64,000 nt of DNA from Planctomycetota bacterium. GTDB taxonomy: Bacteria; Planctomycetota; UBA1135; GCA-002686595. This document shows positions 54,269 through 63,380 of the stretch, in pieces. The number at the start of each line of letters is the position of its first letter. Position 1 is the stretch's first letter. Where the stretch lies: contig JAPKBR010000003.1 of the NCBI GenBank assembly GCA_028823345.1, positions 82,594 through 146,593 of the forward strand, given 5' to 3'. The notes under the pieces were generated by a model. It saw only the letters and a list, made by a program, of their open reading frames with translations, ran no database searches and had not been told where the DNA came from. A program made the position numbers and the translations under genes.

Positions 54269-55636
54269 ATGAAAAACAAGGTCCTGATCGGAAATGGCCA
54301 AGGCTTTTGGGGCGACTCAATCCTGGGTCCCATCCGACTGCTCCGCGAGGGGCCCCTCGACTACCTGACCCTCGATTATCTCGCGGAGGTCACCATGTCG
54401 ATCATGCAGAAGCTGCGCCAGCGGGACCCCAACGCGGGCTATGCCACAGACTTCGTGACCCTCATTGACAGGGTCTTGCCCGAGTTACTGGAAAAGGGCA
54501 CCCGGGTGATCGCCAACGCGGGAGGCGTCAACCCCCATGCCTGCAAGGATGCCCTCCTAGAAGTCTGCCGCAAGCACGGAGCCACCGGCGTGAAGATCGC
54601 AGTGGTGGACGGAGACGACATCCTCTCGGACCTCGACCGCATGATCGACGGCGGGGAAGAGTTCAATAATCTGGACACGGGTGCGCCGATTGGCGACGTG
54701 CGTAGCCGGATCACCAGCGCCAACGTGTACCTCGGGGCCTTTCCCATCGCCGAGGCACTGGCCGGCGGCGCGCAAATCGTGGTCACTGGCCGCGGGACTG
54801 ACCCGGGACTTGTGCTTGGCCCCCTGATCCATGAATTCAACTGGGGCCCCGAAGACTGGCACAAACTCGCCGCGGGAACCGTCGCTGGGCACATCGTGGA
54901 ATGCGGCGCCCAATGCAGCGGAGGCAACTTCACCGACTGGCGTACGATCCCGAATCTATCGATGGTCGGCTATCCGGTTTTGGAAGTCGAACCCAGCGGC
55001 GATTTCTGCGTCACCAAACACGAGGGCACAGGCGGCCTGGTCAGCGTGGAAACCGTGACCCACCAATTGGCCTATGAGATGGGCAACCCAGAGAGCTACC
55101 TAACCCCCGATGTGATCGCAGACTTCACGAGCTTCCGCCTCAAGGCAGACGGAGAAAACCGCGTGCTGGTGCAAGACACCCGGGGCCTCCCCCCTACGGA
55201 CACCTTCAAGGTCTCCATGAGTTACTCCGACGGCTGGAAGAGCGTCGGCCAATTGACCATTAGCGGCCCGGACGCCTTGGCCAAGGCGCGCCTCTGCGCC
55301 AAGATCGTTTGGGATCGCTTGGCCTATGACGGCTGCGAGTACTCAGAGGAACAACGGCTCGAAGAATATGTGGGTGCCGGCGAGTGCCACGCGGGCTTGC
55401 CCGGGGGCACCTCGGACTCTCCTTCAGAAGTGGTCCTGCGCCTGGGGGTCAAGGGCCCCGACCGCGCCAAGGTCGCGCGTTTCGGGCCAGAACTCGTACC
55501 TCTGGTGACCAGCGGCCCGCCGGGGGTCACCGGTTTCGCCGGCGGCCGTCCCAAAGCCCAAGAGATCATTGGCTACTGGCCCGCCCTGATGAGCAAGCAC
55601 CTGATCCAACCCACCGTCACCGTCGTCGAAAGCTAA
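54269..55636 (+). CDS. AtuA-family (DUF1446) acyclic terpene utilisation-like protein
   Basis: 455 residues from the ATG giving MKNKVLIGNGQGFWGDSI. Segments typical of AtuA are GVNPHACKDALLEVCRKHG (about 90), GAQIVVTGRGTDPGLVLGPL (about 165), GHIVECGAQCSGGNFTDW and EGTGGLVSVETVTHQLAYEMG. In Pseudomonas AtuA is needed for citronellol/geraniol use, though its reaction is unknown. Here the small C-terminal AtuA domain is a separate gene four bases downstream, followed by phosphotransacetylase. A longer frame beginning at 53789 is antisense to pcp and rejected. Confidence 0.85.
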   Translation: MKNKVLIGNGQGFWGDSILGPIRLLREGPLDYLTLDYLAEVTMSIMQKLRQRDPNAGYATDFVTLIDRVLPELLEKGTRVIANAGGVNPHACKDALLEVCRKHGATGVKIAVVDGDDILSDLDRMIDGGEEFNNLDTGAPIGDVRSRITSANVYLGAFPIAEALAGGAQIVVTGRGTDPGLVLGPLIHEFNWGPEDWHKLAAGTVAGHIVECGAQCSGGNFTDWRTIPNLSMVGYPVLEVEPSGDFCVTKHEGTGGLVSVETVTHQLAYEMGNPESYLTPDVIADFTSFRLKADGENRVLVQDTRGLPPTDTFKVSMSYSDGWKSVGQLTISGPDALAKARLCAKIVWDRLAYDGCEYSEEQRLEEYVGAGECHAGLPGGTSDSPSEVVLRLGVKGPDRAKVARFGPELVPLVTSGPPGVTGFAGGRPKAQEIIGYWPALMSKHLIQPTVTVVES

Positions 55637-55640
55637 GCCC

Positions 55641-55994
55641 ATGCCCACAGTTCCCCTCCATCGCATTGCCCAAGCACGCTCCGGCGACAAGGGCGAAGGT
55701 TCCAACGTGGGCATCCTTGCCCGCTCTGAAGCTGCCTACACCTTCTTGGCCGAGACTCTGACCGAAGCGCGGGTCCAAGACTTCCTGAAAGAGATCAACT
55801 TTGGCGGCGTGACGCGCTACCTTGCCCCCAACATGCGCGTTTTGAATTTCTTGCTAGAGGACAGTTTGGGGGGTGGCGGATCCGCTTCCCTCAAGACCGA
55901 CGCCCAGGGCAAAACCCACGGCATTGGGCTCTTGCGCCTTGAAATGGATGTTCCCAGCGCAGTGCTTGATGCAACTCCCCCCCCGCCCGCCTGA
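55641..55994 (+). CDS. AtuA-like C-terminal domain protein
   Basis: 117 residues. HRIAQARSGDKGEGSNVGILAR (about 7-28) and FGGVTRYLAPNMRVLNFLLEDSLGGGGSASLKTDAQGK match the small domain that follows AtuA in single-chain homologues, where the RSGDKGxxxNxGI motif is diagnostic. Four bases separate it from the AtuA gene and three from pta, so it is the second subunit of a split AtuA. Function is unknown. Confidence 0.82.
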   Translation: MPTVPLHRIAQARSGDKGEGSNVGILARSEAAYTFLAETLTEARVQDFLKEINFGGVTRYLAPNMRVLNFLLEDSLGGGGSASLKTDAQGKTHGIGLLRLEMDVPSAVLDATPPPPA

Positions 55995-55997
55995 ACC

Positions 55998-56948
55998 ATG
56001 GATCTGATCCTAGAACTGCACGAGAAAGCACGACGCAAGAACGCCACCATCGTGCTGCCCGAAGCGGCAGACGAACGCGTCATGCAAGCCGCCGCCCGCT
56101 TGGCCGGCGAAGGTCTGGCTAAGCCTGTACTTGTAGAAGCCCGGGGCATGGGCTCCGTACCCCCGGGGGTGGAAACCGTACGACCCGCTTCCGACCCACG
56201 CCTGGATTCTTTCGCCAACGACCTGTTTCAACGTCGAAAGGCCAAGGGCATGACCATCGAAGACGCCCGTGAGCGCATGCTGGATCCCCTTTGGTTCGGT
56301 GCAGCCATGGTGGCCTCTGGCGCTTGTGACGGGGGCGTTTCCGGATCCATCGCATCCACTGCTAATGTATTGAGGGCGGGTCTTGGAACCATCGGCTTGA
56401 CTCCGGGCCTCAAGACTGTCTCCAGCAGTTTCTTGATGGTCCGGGGGGACGAGGTCTACACCTTCGCGGACTGCGGAGTGGTCCCCGATCCCACAGCCGA
56501 ACAGTTGGTGGACATCGCCTTGGCCTCGGCCGAAGGACATCGCCGCTTAGCGGGCACTGCACCGCGGGTGGCCATGCTGTCGTTTTCCACTTTGGGATCA
56601 GCCCAGCACCCATTGGTGGACAAAATGAGCGAGGCCACAGAGTTGCTGCGCAAGAAAGCGCCCCAGTTGACCGTGGACGGAGAATTGCAATTGGACGCAG
56701 CCATCGTGCCCGCGGTGGCCGAGATCAAGGCCCCGCGCTCGTCCCTCGGTGGCCGCGCCAACGTATTGATCTTCCCGGATCTCAACGCAGGCAACATCGC
56801 CTACAAGATGGCCCAACGCTTGGGGGGCTTCACCGCCATCGGTCCCCTGGTCCAAGGTTTCCGCCGACCGTTCCTAGATCTTTCCCGGGGATGTACCGCC
56901 ACGGACATCGTGCACGTGGCCTGCATCGCCGCACTACTCGGAGACTAG
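55998..56948 (+). CDS. pta: Phosphate acetyltransferase
   Basis: 316 residues, short Pta class. Starts [18 protein letters not shown]; family signatures are [17 protein letters not shown] (about 111), [26 protein letters not shown] and [21 protein letters not shown]. It converts acetyl-CoA (or a longer acyl-CoA) and phosphate to acyl phosphate. No acetate kinase gene is adjacent. Being third in a tight operon with the AtuA pair, it may use a different acyl-CoA; this is inference. Confidence 0.9.
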   Translation: MDLILELHEKARRKNATIVLPEAADERVMQAAARLAGEGLAKPVLVEARGMGSVPPGVETVRPASDPRLDSFANDLFQRRKAKGMTIEDARERMLDPLWFGAAMVASGACDGGVSGSIASTANVLRAGLGTIGLTPGLKTVSSSFLMVRGDEVYTFADCGVVPDPTAEQLVDIALASAEGHRRLAGTAPRVAMLSFSTLGSAQHPLVDKMSEATELLRKKAPQLTVDGELQLDAAIVPAVAEIKAPRSSLGGRANVLIFPDLNAGNIAYKMAQRLGGFTAIGPLVQGFRRPFLDLSRGCTATDIVHVACIAALLGD

Positions 56949-56951
56949 CCC

Positions 56952-57263
56952 GTGACCGCTCGCCGCTCACCCCTGCCAGACCCCCTCTGGAGTCTCGACC
57001 TGCACGGCGCCACCCCTGAGCGCGCCATCCAATTGGTGCAACAGGAAATCGCCCTGCGCTACCCCCGCGGCCACAGCCCGGGCCGGATCATCACCGGTCG
57101 AGGCAACCACTCGGTGGTCGGCAAATCCCCCGTTCTGGTGGCGGTCAAGCGTTTCCTCCACAGCCCCGAGGCCAGGGCCCTAGGAGTCAAAAACGTGCAG
57201 CCCGACAAGGGCGGGGGCGCCTTCATGGTGACCCTATACGCCCCAGGCGAGGCACCAACCTAA
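56952..57263 (+). CDS. Smr-domain protein
   Basis: 103 residues with a GTG start three bases after pta. LDLHGATPERAIQLVQQEIALRY carries the LDLHG motif of Smr domains, and GRIITGRGNHSV is the equivalent of the TGxGxHS motif. These are MutS2/YdaL-type nuclease or nucleic-acid-binding domains. Stand-alone and small; substrate unknown. The link with the metabolic genes may be operon chance. Confidence 0.85.
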   Translation: MTARRSPLPDPLWSLDLHGATPERAIQLVQQEIALRYPRGHSPGRIITGRGNHSVVGKSPVLVAVKRFLHSPEARALGVKNVQPDKGGGAFMVTLYAPGEAPT

Positions 57264-57321
57264 GCCAACCGCAGGCACCAACCTGCCCACGAGGGCCCGG
57301 GGGCAGTACCCTGTCCCCACC

Positions 57322-58362
57322 ATGGGAATGCGCAAGGTCTACATCGCCTACACCGGAGGCACAGTCGGAATGCAACCGACCGAACGGGGCAGTGCCCCGG
57401 CTCCCGGACAATTGGGAGCATTGCTCGCCTCCCTGCCCCAATTCCAGGCGGCGGAGATGCCCGAGATCACCCTGAAAGAGTACAACCCACTACTCGACAG
57501 CGCCAACATGACCCCCGCGGACTGGGTGACCATCGGCGAAGACCTCAAGGCCAGACAAGAGGACCACGATGGGTTCATGGTGTTGCATGGCACGGACACC
57601 ATGGCCTACACAGCCAGCGCCCTTTCCTTCCTCATGGAAGGACTTGAAAAGCCGGTAATCCTGACCGGATCGCAAATCCCCCTTTGCGAAACCCGCAGCG
57701 ATGCCCTCGAAAACCTGACCACGGGGCTGTTGTTAATCGAACGGTACGCGCATCGCATGTCCGAGGTTTGCATCTGTTTCGGAGGTCGCCTGCTGCGGGG
57801 CAACCGCGCCAGCAAGACTGACTCGGAGGGATTCGACGCCTTTGAATCCCCGAACCATCCACTCCTGGGCACGATCGGAATCGACTTCGAGTTGAATTGG
57901 CGTATGCTACGCCGGCCCCAAACGAGCGGCCTGCCCCTTCGGGTGCGCAAGTTGGGGGACGCGTCTGTGGGCGCCTGCCGCTTGTACCCAGGCATGCCCG
58001 CGCGCACGCTGGCCGCATTCCTCGATGGCGTATCCGGTTGCGTCCTTGAGTGCTATGGCGCCGGCAACGCACCCAATCGAGACGCGGAGTTCATGAAGGT
58101 GCTGCGTGATGCGTGCGACAGTGGCACGGTGATCGTCGCCGTTCCCCAGCCCCTGCGGGGCAGCGCGGCCCTTTCGCTCTATGCCACGGGCCGCACTCTG
58201 CTGGAGGCAGGAGTCGTCAGCGGGTTTGACATGACCGCCGAGGCAGCCTTGACCAAGCTTTCATACCTGTTCGCTTGCACCTCCGACCCCGCCGAAGTGC
58301 GCCACATGATGCAACAGAACCTGCGCGGCGAGCTCACGCCCCTCACCAGCGAAAATGACTGA
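57322..58362 (+). CDS. L-asparaginase, type I-like
   Basis: 346 residues. The first catalytic threonine is in AYTGGTVGMQPTE (about 13-15) and the second in MVLHGTDTMAYTASALSFLM (about 92-95); the invariant ILTGSQIPLCETRSDA follows. It hydrolyses asparagine to aspartate and ammonia, probably in the cytosol since no signal peptide is present. A TACCCT hexamer nine bases before ATG 57322 is its probable -10. It overlaps the patatin-like gene by eight bases. Confidence 0.9.
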   Translation: MGMRKVYIAYTGGTVGMQPTERGSAPAPGQLGALLASLPQFQAAEMPEITLKEYNPLLDSANMTPADWVTIGEDLKARQEDHDGFMVLHGTDTMAYTASALSFLMEGLEKPVILTGSQIPLCETRSDALENLTTGLLLIERYAHRMSEVCICFGGRLLRGNRASKTDSEGFDAFESPNHPLLGTIGIDFELNWRMLRRPQTSGLPLRVRKLGDASVGACRLYPGMPARTLAAFLDGVSGCVLECYGAGNAPNRDAEFMKVLRDACDSGTVIVAVPQPLRGSAALSLYATGRTLLEAGVVSGFDMTAEAALTKLSYLFACTSDPAEVRHMMQQNLRGELTPLTSEND

Positions 58363-59500
58363 AGCCCCTCAAGAACCGCGTTTGGCGATCGTTCTCGAAG
58401 GAGGCGGTGCGCGCGCTGCCTGGCAAGTGGGTGCCCTACGCGGGCTCCTGCGTGAGCTGCCTGAATTGGCGCCGCGTATTTTGGTGGGCATCAGCGCCGG
58501 CGCGATCAACGCATCCAGCCTCGCGAATTCGACCAAGCCCTGGCCCCTCGCAGTGGACGACCTGGCAGACCTTTGGCGAGGCTTGACTGTCGAACGGGTC
58601 TTTGAATCTCACCCCACCAGCCTCTTGCGCCGGATCCTGCGAGTAGGGCTACGCATGACCCTTGGCGTGGGCGCCAAGCGCGATCCGATCCTGGGCATGG
58701 TCAACACCGACCCATTGCGCGCCACCCTGAACTCAGGGTTGGGCACAAGTTCGGGCGGGCGCATGGATGGCGTGCGCGCCAACATAGCCAGCGGGCGGCT
58801 AGATTCCCTGGCGCTCTTGACCACACGCTACAACACGGGCCAAACCATTTGCTTTTTTGAGGGGGGCGAGATTCATGGCTGGAACCGCCCCAACCGCCGG
58901 GGTGTTTCCAGCGACCTGACAGTGGAACATGTGATGGCGTCTGCGGCCTTGCCCCTTTTCTTTCCGCCAATCAAACTCGACCAAGATTGGTACGGAGACG
59001 GGGGCGTACGCTTGATCGCGCCCCTTGCACCGGCGGTGCATTTGGGCGCCACCAAGATCTTGGCCCTCTCCACCCGTTATGCCCGCACGGAAGAGGAAGC
59101 GGACCAGGTGGTATCCCATGGCCCCCCCAGTCCCGCCCTCATCGCAGGCAACCTGTTCAACGCGATCTTTTTGGATTCCCTGGACCAAGACGCGGCGAAT
59201 CTGCAACGTTTGAATCGCCTGATTGCCAACCAGTCCGATCCGCAAGAGGGCCTGCGCACCATCGACCTTTCCCTGATGCGCCCGTCCGTGGACCTGGGGC
59301 GCTTGGCCTCGCGCTTCGAACCAGAGTTACCCTGGCTCTTCCGCCGGCTGTTGCGCAACCTCGGCACCAAGGGCGCTGACAGCCAAGATTTCTTGTCCAC
59401 CGTCCTGTTTGATCCGGGCTATGTGGGGTTGCTGATGGAGCTCGGCGAGAAGGACGGCCGGGAGCATGCCCACCAGGTGGCCCAAGAACTCGGGCTCTGA
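58355..59500 (+). CDS. Patatin-like phospholipase
   Basis: 381 residues. Oxyanion loop LEGGGARAAWQVGALRGLL (about 10-28), nucleophile elbow GISAGAINAS (Ser about 47) and the dyad aspartate in WYGDGGVRL (about 215) are present. It is a serine acyl hydrolase of the patatin/RssA type, cytosolic or membrane-associated. It lacks a cyclic-nucleotide domain and transmembrane segment. It starts inside the end of the asparaginase gene. Confidence 0.88.
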   Translation: MTEAPQEPRLAIVLEGGGARAAWQVGALRGLLRELPELAPRILVGISAGAINASSLANSTKPWPLAVDDLADLWRGLTVERVFESHPTSLLRRILRVGLRMTLGVGAKRDPILGMVNTDPLRATLNSGLGTSSGGRMDGVRANIASGRLDSLALLTTRYNTGQTICFFEGGEIHGWNRPNRRGVSSDLTVEHVMASAALPLFFPPIKLDQDWYGDGGVRLIAPLAPAVHLGATKILALSTRYARTEEEADQVVSHGPPSPALIAGNLFNAIFLDSLDQDAANLQRLNRLIANQSDPQEGLRTIDLSLMRPSVDLGRLASRFEPELPWLFRRLLRNLGTKGADSQDFLSTVLFDPGYVGLLMELGEKDGREHAHQVAQELGL

Positions 59501-59599
59501 AATTCCCCGGCCAAACAAACCAACAGCCCCCACCGATCCAGCAGTCCAGCCTTCCCTGATGGGCACCCGGGCCCTATTCTGACCCCAGCCCCCAAATCC

Positions 59600-59836
59600 A
59601 TGACCAAGACCCTCTGCAAAAACTGCCGCCACCTGAAGACGGCACCCTACCAAGCCGCCCACACCGGCTGCTGGCATCCGGACCTCATGCAGACCACCCA
59701 AAAGGATGCCTGGCTGGATCAACAGCAGGTGCCTGGCAACCACCACCAGATCAACCTGAACGGGGACTGCGCCGAATTTAAAGAGCTGGCCAAGAAGGCA
59801 ACCTTCTGGCAGCGCCTCGTAGCTTTCGGGACCTAA
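59600..59836 (+). CDS. Small cysteine-rich protein of unknown function
   Basis: 78 residues. CKNC (residues 6-9), then a cysteine in HTGCWHPDL and one in NGDCAEF suggest a zinc or Fe-S site of four cysteines. A TATTCT -10 hexamer with a -35-like TTCCCT 17 bases before it lies 19 bases upstream of ATG, giving a short leader. It is convergent with the thioredoxin-like selenoprotein, whose stop is 13 bases away. No family was recognised. Confidence 0.55.
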   Translation: MTKTLCKNCRHLKTAPYQAAHTGCWHPDLMQTTQKDAWLDQQQVPGNHHQINLNGDCAEFKELAKKATFWQRLVAFGT

Positions 59837-59848
59837 ATCCGGCCGCCC

Positions 59849-61330
59849 TTAGCGCGCGGGGCTAAGATCCAATTCAAAGTCCCGGCGCAACAGGTTGCAC
59901 TCGCCGCTCTCACCGATGCAAACCGGGTAGAGCACAAAACCTTTAAGTACTGGCGGCGACGGAACGCCTTCCCCCGGGGGACCTGGCTCAGGCGCAACGA
60001 GCTCGAAATCCAGGCGCGGGGCTTGGACACTGCCATCGCCCTCTACCTGCAGTTCTAACCACGAACTCCTTGCGCGCCAGCCCTCGGGCAAATCGATCCA
60101 AATCCCCAGCGGACCGCCTGCTGGTTCGATGCTCACGTTCTTTTTCGGCAGGAGAGTCAAGTGTACCCGGGAGGTTCCCGCAGCCACGCGCACATTAGGA
60201 CCCGCAAAACCCGTGTGGGGAGCCACGGCCCAATCCAGGGACACTTGCTCCTCTTGGTCAGAGGGAATTTGCCCCCGGGGATCTGGGTTGTCTTGAATTT
60301 CGGGCACGGGCAAGTCATAGCCACCCTTGGCACGCTCAGTCCCCGAAAGGGCCACGCGCCAAACCCGAGGGATCACGCCCCGCTCGATCAAATCCTTTCG
60401 TGCCAAAGGAACCCAGTCATAGAACGGATAGGGCTTGTCCAGGCGCGGCCCCCACTGCTGGATCCGCCTGCGCCAAATGTACTGGCCCGGATCGAGGGCC
60501 AAGGCCCGGCTCCAAGAGTGAAGCGCGGCTTGGAAGCGCCCAGCCACAGAGGCCTCTTCGTCAAGCAACATTCGCTGGGCCACCCCCGCCCGAAAGTGGT
60601 CCCGGGCGCTGGCTTGGTCCCGTTGGGCCCATTTCACCAGGAACCGCATGGCCTCCGGGCGCAAGGGAAGCGCATCCCCGTCCAAGCCCTCGGGATCAAA
60701 CAACAGGATCGCTATGGCGCTTTCGGGCTCAAGCACCTGCGCCTTCGCCTGGGCATCCGAGCCAACCCAACGGGCAAGCTGCGGCCCAAAGCGTGCGGGC
60801 TGCTCCAACTCCTCGGCCACGCCGGCCATACGGCCCATGACCTCAAGCAAGCCCCCTTCCCCGGAGATCCGCTTGGGATGCAAGCTGTCTTCCAAGACCA
60901 GCCCACCAGGCTGCACCGCGACGATCTTAGGTACCACTTTGACCCCAAGCTGATTGAATGGATCCCAAGCCACCGGCCAATCGATCTGTTGCCACTTGAG
61001 CCAAAGGGCCGCACGCTCGGGGTGCTGTTCCTGCACCACGCCGATCACGCGCAACTTGCCCGCGGCCACCAGTTCCTTTGTCGCCTCATGCCACACGGGC
61101 ACGTGCTTGCGGCAGCCAGCTCACCAGGAGGCAAAATTGACCAGCAGGATCGGCCGGGGATCATGGGCCTCACCACGCAAGCGCACCGTGCCCTCCCCAC
61201 TCACCAAGGGCAATTCTAAGTCCGGTAAAAGTTGCCCCTCACCGGTTCCCAGCTCGCCGCCCTGGTGAGCATGCAGGGGCCCACGACACAAACTCAACAA
61301 TAGGACGAAGGCTAGAAGGTGCAAGGGCAT
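59849..61330 (-). CDS. Exported TlpA/thioredoxin-like selenoprotein (UGA-encoded selenocysteine)
   Basis: 493 residues if UGA 61121-61123 (residue 70) is Sec; the frame on both sides is identical. Order: signal peptide (MPLHLLAFVLLLSLCRGPLHA); thioredoxin-like domain with LLVNFASWU, then AGCRKHVPVWHEATKEL, making WUAGC where TlpA has WCxxC; a TPR-like helical part about 190-240 (SRALALDPGQYIWRRRIQQW); and a beta-rich C-terminal domain about 300-493, with CIGESGECNLLRRDF, like DsbD alpha domains. Without readthrough one gets a 69-residue stub and an N-truncated protein. It is probably a periplasmic thiol oxidoreductase. It is last in the trmJ-pduO-miaE run. Confidence 0.83.
61090..61113 (-). 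promoter_or_regulatory. Candidate SECIS element of the thioredoxin-like gene
   Basis: After the UGA, a 4-pair stem CACG/CGUG closes a UGCC loop (61098-61101), with a further GCCG/UGGC stem and a CAAG bulge on the 5' side. The loop begins 19 bases after the UGA and its second base is G. This is weaker than the other two SECIS hairpins. Confidence 0.4.
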
Positions 61331-61366
61331 GGCTTGAGTTTAGCCAAGGAGAGAGTGACCTGCCAC

Positions 61367-61951
61367 TTAGCACATGCCCGAATGGACCCGCGGGGCAAAG
61401 GAAAGCCCCTCCAGCACGGTCGCCTCAAGGCGGGTGAGTTCGTCCAACCGCGAATTCGCTGCAACGCCAAAAAAGTCCGCTGCCAGTCCAAGAAAAACGG
61501 CCCGATGCTGAGCCTCACTGGCGCACAGGCCCCCAAACATCGCGCGCAGTTTCACATCGGGATGGAAACTGGACAACAAATGCAAGCGCTCCAAGCTGCG
61601 CCCTTCGATCAAGTGTGCAATCAACAGCCGATCCAACAACATTGAGGTACGCCCCTCGGCTGATCCCCGGTGCAAGCCATCTGCGTAGGGGCTCGGCATC
61701 TGCTCCCCCAGTTGGCCTCCCCGTCGGGTGAGTTCCTCGAAGACCAACCCAAAGTGCTGCATCTCCTCGATCACTATGGGCGTGATCGCTTCCACTAGAG
61801 TCGGGTACTCGGGGTTCTTGGCAATCAGAACCTGCCCCATAGCAGCGGCTTTCAGCTCGCAATGGGCATGATCACTGAGCAGTTCCAACTCATAGGGTGC
61901 AATGCGCTCGACCCACTCCACAGGGGTGGCCCAACCCAGGTCGAGCCCCAC
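61367..61951 (-). CDS. miaE: tRNA-(ms2io6A)-hydroxylase MiaE-like
   Basis: 194 residues with a GTG start directly abutting the pduO-type stop. Diiron-carboxylate motifs of MiaE are visible: LLSDHAHCELKAAA (about 25-38), VIEEMQHFGLVFEEL (about 60-74) and LCASEAQHRAVFLGLA (about 145). MiaE hydroxylates the isopentenyl group of ms2i6A37 in tRNA. Length and motifs agree well. The tRNA link fits with a nearby SpoU-type methyltransferase in the same run. Confidence 0.88.
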   Translation of the reverse strand: MGLDLGWATPVEWVERIAPYELELLSDHAHCELKAAAMGQVLIAKNPEYPTLVEAITPIVIEEMQHFGLVFEELTRRGGQLGEQMPSPYADGLHRGSAEGRTSMLLDRLLIAHLIEGRSLERLHLLSSFHPDVKLRAMFGGLCASEAQHRAVFLGLAADFFGVAANSRLDELTRLEATVLEGLSFAPRVHSGMC

Positions 61952-62533
61952 CTAGCTTTCCTCGACTTTCCCTGCGGGACGCCAAAGTACGTCGCCCTCA
62001 CCCGCAGCATGATTCACATAGCGCGCCAGCACGAACAACAGGTCCGAGAGCCGGTTGAGGTAAAGCAGCACTTGGGGATTGGACTGGGCTGCCTCTTCGG
62101 GATCCCCAAAAAGGGTCACCACCGAACGCTCGGCACGGCGGCAAACCGTGCGCGCCAGATGCAACCATGCGGCACCCTTGGTCCCGCCGGGCAAGATGAA
62201 TGAAGTCAGATCCGGCAAGTCGCTGTTGGCGCCGTCGATCCAACCCTCTAGGCGTTTCACATAAGCCTCGCCCATGCGCGCCTCACCCTTGGGATCCCCC
62301 GGGCGGCACAAATCCGAACCCACATCGAACAGATCGTTTTGCACCTGGGCCAAACGCTCGTTCCATTGTTCATCAAGGCCTTCTGCGATCACCAAGCCCA
62401 GGACACTCGAACACTCATCCACATCCCCATAGGCCGCCACCCGAGCGCTGTCCTTAGACACGCGCGTCCCGTTCCCAAGAGCCGTAAAACCGTCGTCGCC
62501 CGTTTTTGTGTAGATGCAGCTGAGAAAAACCAT
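61952..62533 (-). CDS. Cob(I)alamin adenosyltransferase, PduO type
   Basis: 193 residues. YTKTGDDGFTALGNGTRVSKDS (about 8-29), YGDVDECSSVLGLV and the C-terminal ARTVCRRAERSVV with LNRLSDLLFVLARYVNH match the PduO-type ATP:corrinoid adenosyltransferase. It makes adenosylcobalamin in the cytosol. A TAAACT hexamer six bases before ATG 62533 is its probable -10, giving a leaderless mRNA. Confidence 0.93.
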   Translation of the reverse strand: MVFLSCIYTKTGDDGFTALGNGTRVSKDSARVAAYGDVDECSSVLGLVIAEGLDEQWNERLAQVQNDLFDVGSDLCRPGDPKGEARMGEAYVKRLEGWIDGANSDLPDLTSFILPGGTKGAAWLHLARTVCRRAERSVVTLFGDPEEAAQSNPQVLLYLNRLSDLLFVLARYVNHAAGEGDVLWRPAGKVEES

Positions 62534-62539
62534 GGGTGC

Positions 62540-62545
62540 AGTTTA
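62540..62545 (-). promoter_or_regulatory. -10 element of the adenosyltransferase gene (near-leaderless)
   Basis: TAAACT on the minus strand, exactly six bases before the ATG at 62533, in the 35-base gap after the methyltransferase gene. Confidence 0.4.
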
Positions 62546-62568
62546 GGCCGGCACAGGGGGGGCGAGTC

Positions 62569-63363
62569 CTAGCTCTCCTCGCCCTCATTCCGGCGAGCCT
62601 TGAGTTCCTTGCGGCGCTGGCCCTTTTCGTGGATCACGAGGCCGAGATCCGTGGGGGTCATGTTGGATCCCAGATTTTTCAAGATCAAGTGCCAGGCCTT
62701 GGCGTCTCGGTTCTGCAGGGGAGCCCGCAACATGACCCGCTCGATCATCTGGGTCACCAAATCCGAGGCTTCCGCTGAGCGCATGATCTTTTCCGCGAAG
62801 ATTTCTTTCATGCGGCCCGCAAGAAACAGTCGGCCCTCTTGGTCCAAGCGTTTGGAACCCCGCTCCCGTTCCCGGTGGCCTTCGGTGACGAACAGATCGG
62901 ACAACACCACGGTCACCGCCATAGCCAAGTTCAAAGAGGTGTGGGATGCGCTTGTGCGAATGTGAACCAACTCGGCACACTGCTCCACTTCAGCCCGATT
63001 CAGTCCTGTTTCCTCGGTGCCAAAGACCAGGGCCAAGCACTCGTCAGGGGAAGTGGCCACCTCTTCCAAGTCCGGTGCAGCCTTGCGCCAGTCCCGTCGG
63101 TCGCGCAAATCTCGCGGTCTGGCTGTGAAGCCCACCACGTGATGGGTGTCGGTTAGCGCCTCGGCAAGGGTGTCATGCACGACGATTGCAAGCCGTGCTT
63201 CGTCAGCCCCATGGGACATCTGTTGAAATTCCGGGTGCACGAGACAACTCGGCCGCTTGGGAGCGACCAAGTGCAATTCGCAAGGACCAAAATTCTGACA
63301 AGCGCGCAGGGCCATGCCCACATTGCGCGGGCCCTCTGGGCGGCAAAGGATGATTCGTTTCAC
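62569..63363 (-). CDS. SpoU/TrmJ-like RNA 2'-O-methyltransferase
   Basis: 264 residues from GTG 63363 (VKRIILCRPEGPRNVGMALRAC). The SPOUT knot fold is marked by IILCRPEGPRNVGMALRACQNFG (N-terminal RxxxNxG motif), ALVFGTEETGLNRAEVEQC (motif 2) and HIRTSASHTSLNLAMAVTVVL (motif 3, NxSxAxxxV type). TrmJ methylates the ribose at position 32 of tRNA; the family match makes tRNA the likeliest target, but a rRNA target is possible. A longer frame that begins at 63513 overlaps the next gene and is rejected. Confidence 0.88.
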   Translation of the reverse strand: MKRIILCRPEGPRNVGMALRACQNFGPCELHLVAPKRPSCLVHPEFQQMSHGADEARLAIVVHDTLAEALTDTHHVVGFTARPRDLRDRRDWRKAAPDLEEVATSPDECLALVFGTEETGLNRAEVEQCAELVHIRTSASHTSLNLAMAVTVVLSDLFVTEGHRERERGSKRLDQEGRLFLAGRMKEIFAEKIMRSAEASDLVTQMIERVMLRAPLQNRDAKAWHLILKNLGSNMTPTDLGLVIHEKGQRRKELKARRNEGEES

Positions 63364-63380
63364 GGTATTCTGGGGGTTCT

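Noticed and set aside
53503..61123. Reading the three UGA-split genes as pseudogenes or sequencing errors
   Set aside because: Each UGA falls exactly at a redox-cysteine position in a thioredoxin-like motif, each frame is otherwise intact, and each is followed by a hairpin at SECIS distance; three independent accidents are improbable.
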